Source: Oscillospiraceae bacterium
GTDB taxonomy: Bacteria; Bacillota; Clostridia; Oscillospirales; UBA929
Direction: 5' to 3'
DNA length: 8,953 nucleotides
NCBI GenBank assembly: GCA_031271525.1
Contig: JAISVO010000149.1
Coordinates: 1-8,953 of the forward strand
The notes below the pieces were generated by a model that did not search any database, was not told the origin of the DNA, and saw only the letters and a program-made list of their open reading frames with translations. Below are positions 5,875 to 8,953 of this stretch, piece after piece. Each line of letters starts with the position of its first letter. Within the stretch, counting starts at the first letter, position 1. The translations under genes were made by a program, and so were the position numbers.

Positions 5875-7383
5875 ATGAAAAAACGGATTCTGGCCTTGCT
5901 TCTGACCATGCCGCTTGCCTTGGTTTCCTGCGCATCCCCGGTGGCGGTCCCATCCCCGGCGGAGGACATCCCTCCCCCGGAGGACACGCCGGCGCCAACC
6001 CCCACGCCGGAACCCTCCCCGACACCTGAGCCGACCCCGCCGCCCGAGCCGCTGAAACCCTTCCCGCAGAAGGCGGACTATACATTTGGCCCGGCTCTGC
6101 CGACAGACGCCGTCAACCCCGATGAGACGGTTTTGGGCCTTTTCCTTGAGATCCTCAACGAGAACCTGATCGTCGATTCCACCAGCCCGGCGGACAGGGA
6201 CGGCTTCCGGCTGGTCTTGCAGCACACCCTCGGGTGGGAGTTGAGCGAAGGCTCGATAGACTATTCCTCGATCAACGTCAGCGAGTCGCAGGGCTACGGG
6301 ATGCTGATGCTCGCCTACCTCTCCGGCTGTGAGGATTGGCTGAACGAGAAGGGCTATACGTGGATCTACGACTGCACAAGCCTTCAGCAGTACTACGATG
6401 CGATGCTCCGCACGGTGCGGCGATTCCCCAGCTCGATCGGGCCCTCCCTGTTCACGTGGGAGCTGTTCGGCTATCGGGACGCCTCCCGTCCCGAGGGGTA
6501 TGAGGTTGTCGACGGGGTGAAGACCGCCCCCTTCTACCAAGATCCGGGCGACGCCGACAGCGCGCTGGACGGCGATATGGATATCATCTATTCCCTCCTG
6601 CTGGCCGATCAGCAGTGGGGGAGCGGCGGGCGGTACAACTACAAGGAAATCGCCCTCACGATGCTCGGAGACTTATGGGACTACTGCGTCCACCGGGAGT
6701 ACAAGACGCTGCTGCTCGGTGACTGGGCATCCCGTACCCGCGACACGACGCTGAACAGCGCCACCCGCTCCAGCGACTTTATCTTGGGGCACTTGGCGGC
6801 GTATGCGGCGGCCGATCCCGACCACGATTGGAACGCCGTGCTGGACGCGACGCTGAACGTCATCGCGGAGATTCGGGACGCCGAGGACGCGCTGGGCGAA
6901 GACCACCAAAACGGGCTGCTCCCCGACTTCGTCATCCGTAAGGACGGCAAGTGGATCGTCCCGCCCGGCTATGTGCTGGAGGGCAACGACGGTGATTACA
7001 GCTATAACGCCTGCCGGAACCCTTGGCGGCTCGGAACCTACTACATGCTGTACGGCGACCGGGACCTCGGCAACGGGAAAACCCTGTACGACGCCGTCAT
7101 CGCCCCGCTGGACGCCTTCGCGAAGACCCTGTCGGGCGGGTCCGCGCTGGACAATTTCGGCCCGATGGACCTGACGGGCAATAACAGCGGCTACGGCTAT
7201 ACCGAGCCGACCCTGTTCGCGCCCCCCTTCCTCGTCACGGCGGCGGCCGCAAAAGACGCGGACCCCGCGTGGGTGGAGCTGTTCTACACCGGCGGGGCGG
7301 CGGAGTTCACCGGCGATACTTACAGCGACTACATCAAGCTGCTGGTTCTGATCACGGCTTCCGGCAATTGGTGGGTTCCGTAA
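5875..7383 (+). CDS. Surface lipoprotein endo-glycanase, glycoside hydrolase family 8
   Basis: This secreted GH8 enzyme (502 residues) would hydrolyse beta-linked polysaccharide outside the cell. The signal peptide ends in lipobox LVSC with Cys19, so it is probably membrane-anchored, and a Pro/Thr/Glu linker (about 34-62) holds the catalytic domain away from the membrane. GH8 landmarks are VSESQGYGMLM (135-145), with Glu137 the expected acid catalyst; ALDGDMDIIYSLLLADQQW (230-248), close to the family signature; and YNACRNPWRLG (377-387). Asn378 stands where Rex-type xylanases and CelA-type cellulases have the Asp base, so it resembles the chitosanase/lichenase subgroup, in which a Glu serves instead; Glu369 in YVLEGNDG is the candidate. 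Chitosan, lichenan or another beta-1,4-glucan is thus likelier than xylan. A ribosome site (AGAGGTG, 5864-5870) precedes the ATG. Confidence 0.92.
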   Translation: MKKRILALLLTMPLALVSCASPVAVPSPAEDIPPPEDTPAPTPTPEPSPTPEPTPPPEPLKPFPQKADYTFGPALPTDAVNPDETVLGLFLEILNENLIVDSTSPADRDGFRLVLQHTLGWELSEGSIDYSSINVSESQGYGMLMLAYLSGCEDWLNEKGYTWIYDCTSLQQYYDAMLRTVRRFPSSIGPSLFTWELFGYRDASRPEGYEVVDGVKTAPFYQDPGDADSALDGDMDIIYSLLLADQQWGSGGRYNYKEIALTMLGDLWDYCVHREYKTLLLGDWASRTRDTTLNSATRSSDFILGHLAAYAAADPDHDWNAVLDATLNVIAEIRDAEDALGEDHQNGLLPDFVIRKDGKWIVPPGYVLEGNDGDYSYNACRNPWRLGTYYMLYGDRDLGNGKTLYDAVIAPLDAFAKTLSGGSALDNFGPMDLTGNNSGYGYTEPTLFAPPFLVTAAAAKDADPAWVELFYTGGAAEFTGDTYSDYIKLLVLITASGNWWVP

Positions 7384-7408
7384 GCATGTAAAGACGTAAA
7401 CAAACAAC

Positions 7409-7436
7409 CTTCCCCGCCCTAAAAAGGGCGGGGAAG
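7409..7436 (+). promoter_or_regulatory. Strong intercistronic hairpin between GH8 and GH4 genes
   Basis: A perfect 12-bp stem, CTTCCCCGCCCT (7409-7420) with its reverse complement (7425-7436), closes an AAAA loop. It is very GC-rich and stable. A T5 run at 7444-7448 comes only after the GGGAGG ribosome site, too far for a standard terminator. It probably lowers read-through into, or stabilises mRNA upstream of, the GH4 gene, so secreted and cytoplasmic enzymes could be made in different amounts. Confidence 0.7.
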
Positions 7437-7437
7437 C

Positions 7438-7443
7438 GGGAGG
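7438..7443 (+). promoter_or_regulatory. Ribosome binding site of the GH4 gene
   Basis: GGGAGG stands eight bases before the ATG at 7452 and begins one base after the 12-bp hairpin. A ribosome bound here would clash with the base of that stem, so folding could reduce GH4 translation. Confidence 0.75.
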
Positions 7444-7451
7444 TTTTTAGA

Positions 7452-8735
7452 ATGCCTAAACTCAAAGCGGCGGTGATCGGCGCGGGCAGCACCTACACAC
7501 CCGAACTGATCGAAGGGTTTTCCCTGCACAGCGCCGCGCTGCCCTTCGACTCCATCGCGCTGATGGACACCGATCCGACCCGTCTGGAGGTCGTCGGGGG
7601 ACTCGCGAAACGCCAGCTCGAAGCGGGCGGGCTGAAGTGCGAGCTGGAGCTGACGACCGACCGGGACCGCGCGGTGGACGGGGCAAGCTTTATCTTCGCC
7701 CAGATCCGGGTGGGGAAGCTTCCGGCGAGGATTCTGGACGAAACGATCCCATTGAAATATGGGCTTCTCGGGCAGGAGACGACCGGGGCCGGGGGCTTTA
7801 TGAAAGCGCTCCGCACCGTCCCGGTCATCCTCGAACTCGCCGAGAGCATCTATCGCAACGGGGCGGACGGCGCGTGGCTGATCAACTTCTCCAATCCGTC
7901 CGGGATCATTGCCGAAGCCATATTGAACCGCACATCGCTGAATATGGTGGGGCTGTGCAACTGCCCGGTGAACATGGTGAAGGAGGTCGCCGACACACTG
8001 GGGACCGACGATTTTACCTATGAGTACGTCGGGCTGAACCATCTGAGCTGGATCACCAGCGTCGTACGTCGGGGCGAGACGGAGAATCTGGTCGCGGCGC
8101 TCAGCGGCAAGGCCGGGGCCTCGATGAAGAACGTCCCGGCGATCGACTACGACGAAGCGCTGCTCCGCGCCGTGCCCTACATTCCGTCTTCCTACTTAAG
8201 CTACTTTTACGCCCGCCAGCGCCAGATCGACAAATGTTTGGCGGCGGAGAAGACCCGGGGCGAGATCTGTCTGGAGTTGGACCGGGAGATGATGCGCCGG
8301 TACGCCGACCCGGCCCTGTGCGAAAAGCCGCCGGAGCTTGACAAACGGGGCGGGGCACTCTACTCCACGGCAGCCGTCAGCGCCGCGGACGCCATACTGA
8401 ACAACAAGAACGAGACCCATGTCGTCGCGGCAAAGAACAACGGCGCGGTTCCCTTCATGGACGACGACGATGTCGTGGAGGTCAAATGCGGGCTGGGCAG
8501 GGACGGAGCAAGGCCACAGCCGGTTAAGGTGTACAATGAATATGTTGCCGGGCTGATGCGGGCTGTCAAGGCATATGAAAAGCTCACTGTCCGCGCCGCT
8601 TTGGAGGGCAGCCGCGACGCCGCCCTGGCCGCGCTGATGGCGCACCCCCTGATCGGCGATTACGATAAAGCCGCGCCGCTTTTGGCGGAGATGCTGGAAG
8701 CGAACCGCGAATACCTGCCGGGGTTCTTCGCGTGA
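7452..8735 (+). CDS. Glycoside hydrolase family 4, 6-phospho-beta-glucosidase type
   Basis: GH4 enzymes are cytoplasmic hydrolases that need NAD+ and a divalent metal and cleave by transient oxidation at C3 rather than by two carboxylates. The 427 residues match the family. The Rossmann loop is AVIGAGSTYTPELIEGF (7-23). GQETTGAGGFMKALR (107-121) and INFSNPSGIIAEAI (144-157) are characteristic of the 6-phospho-beta-glucosidase branch. The metal ligands appear as Cys169 in GLCNCP and His197 in GLNHLSW. Members usually act on 6-phosphorylated cellobiose or related beta-glucosides, and one branch on phosphorylated diacetylchitobiose. The exact substrate is not visible. The gene is 68 bases after GH8 and its stop overlaps the kinase start, so GH4 and kinase are probably translated together. 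No PTS gene is present in the window. Confidence 0.93.
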   Translation: MPKLKAAVIGAGSTYTPELIEGFSLHSAALPFDSIALMDTDPTRLEVVGGLAKRQLEAGGLKCELELTTDRDRAVDGASFIFAQIRVGKLPARILDETIPLKYGLLGQETTGAGGFMKALRTVPVILELAESIYRNGADGAWLINFSNPSGIIAEAILNRTSLNMVGLCNCPVNMVKEVADTLGTDDFTYEYVGLNHLSWITSVVRRGETENLVAALSGKAGASMKNVPAIDYDEALLRAVPYIPSSYLSYFYARQRQIDKCLAAEKTRGEICLELDREMMRRYADPALCEKPPELDKRGGALYSTAAVSAADAILNNKNETHVVAAKNNGAVPFMDDDDVVEVKCGLGRDGARPQPVKVYNEYVAGLMRAVKAYEKLTVRAALEGSRDAALAALMAHPLIGDYDKAAPLLAEMLEANREYLPGFFA

Positions 8736-8953
8736 GCGGGTTGCTGATGGGCGTTGACGGCGGCGGCACGAAAAGCCACCTCGCCCTGTTTGATACCGCC
8801 GGGAATTGCGTGGGCGTCTCCGCCTGCGGGCCGCTGAACCACGAGTGTTTGGAGGGCTCCTACGGCGAAATGGAACAAGCCCTCGGGGAACTGATACGCG
8901 GCGCGCTCGGGCGGGCGGGCGCAAAAGCGGAGGACGTTCTGCACGCGGTTTTC
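8732..8953 (+). CDS. BadF/BadG-type sugar kinase, partial (N-acetylglucosamine kinase-like)
   Basis: Only the first 74 codons are in the window. The N-terminus GVDGGGTKSHLALFDTAG (residues 7-24) is the phosphate-binding motif of the BadF/BadG/BcrA/BcrD ATPase family, whose sugar-acting members include N-acetylglucosamine kinase. The GTG at 8732 overlaps the GH4 stop as GTGA, with GGGG eight bases upstream; an in-frame ATG at 8747, directly before the motif, is an alternative start. The tight overlap ties it to GH4. It could phosphorylate the monosaccharides that GH4 releases or the imported disaccharide before cleavage. The substrate cannot be settled from this fragment. Confidence 0.85.
   Translation, partial: MSGLLMGVDGGGTKSHLALFDTAGNCVGVSACGPLNHECLEGSYGEMEQALGELIRGALGRAGAKAEDVLHAVF

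Noticed and set aside
5770..6540. 256-codon minus-strand open frame across the ROK/GH8 junction
   Set aside because: It covers two real genes in antisense and contains the Arg/Gly-rich mirror of the proline linker.
5875..7383. GH8 as a reducing-end xylose-releasing exo-oligoxylanase
   Set aside because: That group has a catalytic Asp where this protein has Asn378, and no xylan-related gene (xylose isomerase, xylulokinase, beta-xylosidase) is present.
7409..7436. Hairpin as a complete Rho-independent terminator ending the operon after GH8
   Set aside because: No T-run directly follows the stem, and the next gene on the same strand has a good ribosome site eight bases from its start and a fitting function.

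Overview
The window reads as part of a GC-rich Bacillota genome. This is an inference from strong AGGAGG-type ribosome binding sites, lipoprotein signal peptides, an LplA/LplB/YtcP-type sugar ABC transporter with no ATPase gene, and a ROK regulator. Clostridia (Oscillospirales or Christensenellales) or Paenibacillaceae would fit. The species cannot be named from the sequence.

Layout. Positions 1-91 hold the edge of something not identifiable. Positions 92-628 (minus) encode an AT-rich GNAT acetyltransferase that looks foreign beside its GC-rich neighbours. Positions 629-836 carry no gene but three inverted repeats, the last probably the terminator of the next operon. A minus-strand operon runs from 4504 down to 837: permease (4504-3548), permease (3531-2638), then a substrate-binding lipoprotein (2579-837) whose leader contains a UUCG-capped hairpin. 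A 223-bp divergent regulatory region (4505-4727) separates it from a plus-strand operon: ROK regulator (4728-5852), secreted GH8 lipoprotein glycanase (5875-7383), cytoplasmic GH4 phospho-glycosidase (7452-8735) and a BadF/BadG-type sugar kinase cut off by the window end (from 8732).

How the genes may work together (inference). The surface-anchored GH8 enzyme cuts a beta-linked glucan or chitosan outside the cell. The lipoprotein and two permeases import the oligosaccharides, probably powered by a shared MsmX-type ATPase encoded elsewhere. The kinase may then phosphorylate the imported sugar, and GH4 cleaves a phosphorylated or free disaccharide. The ROK protein probably senses a sugar and represses the transporter promoter, whose proposed -10 box lies inside a perfect inverted repeat. 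The most interesting point is that a GH4 enzyme of the 6-phospho-beta-glucosidase type sits with an ABC transporter and a kinase and no PTS gene in view, suggesting a PTS-independent phospho-disaccharide route. Other notable points are a ROK regulator that has lost its zinc-site cysteines, a GH8 enzyme with Asn where many members have the catalytic Asp, and two strong hairpins placed between operon genes.

No rRNA, tRNA, CRISPR array, transposase or origin was seen.
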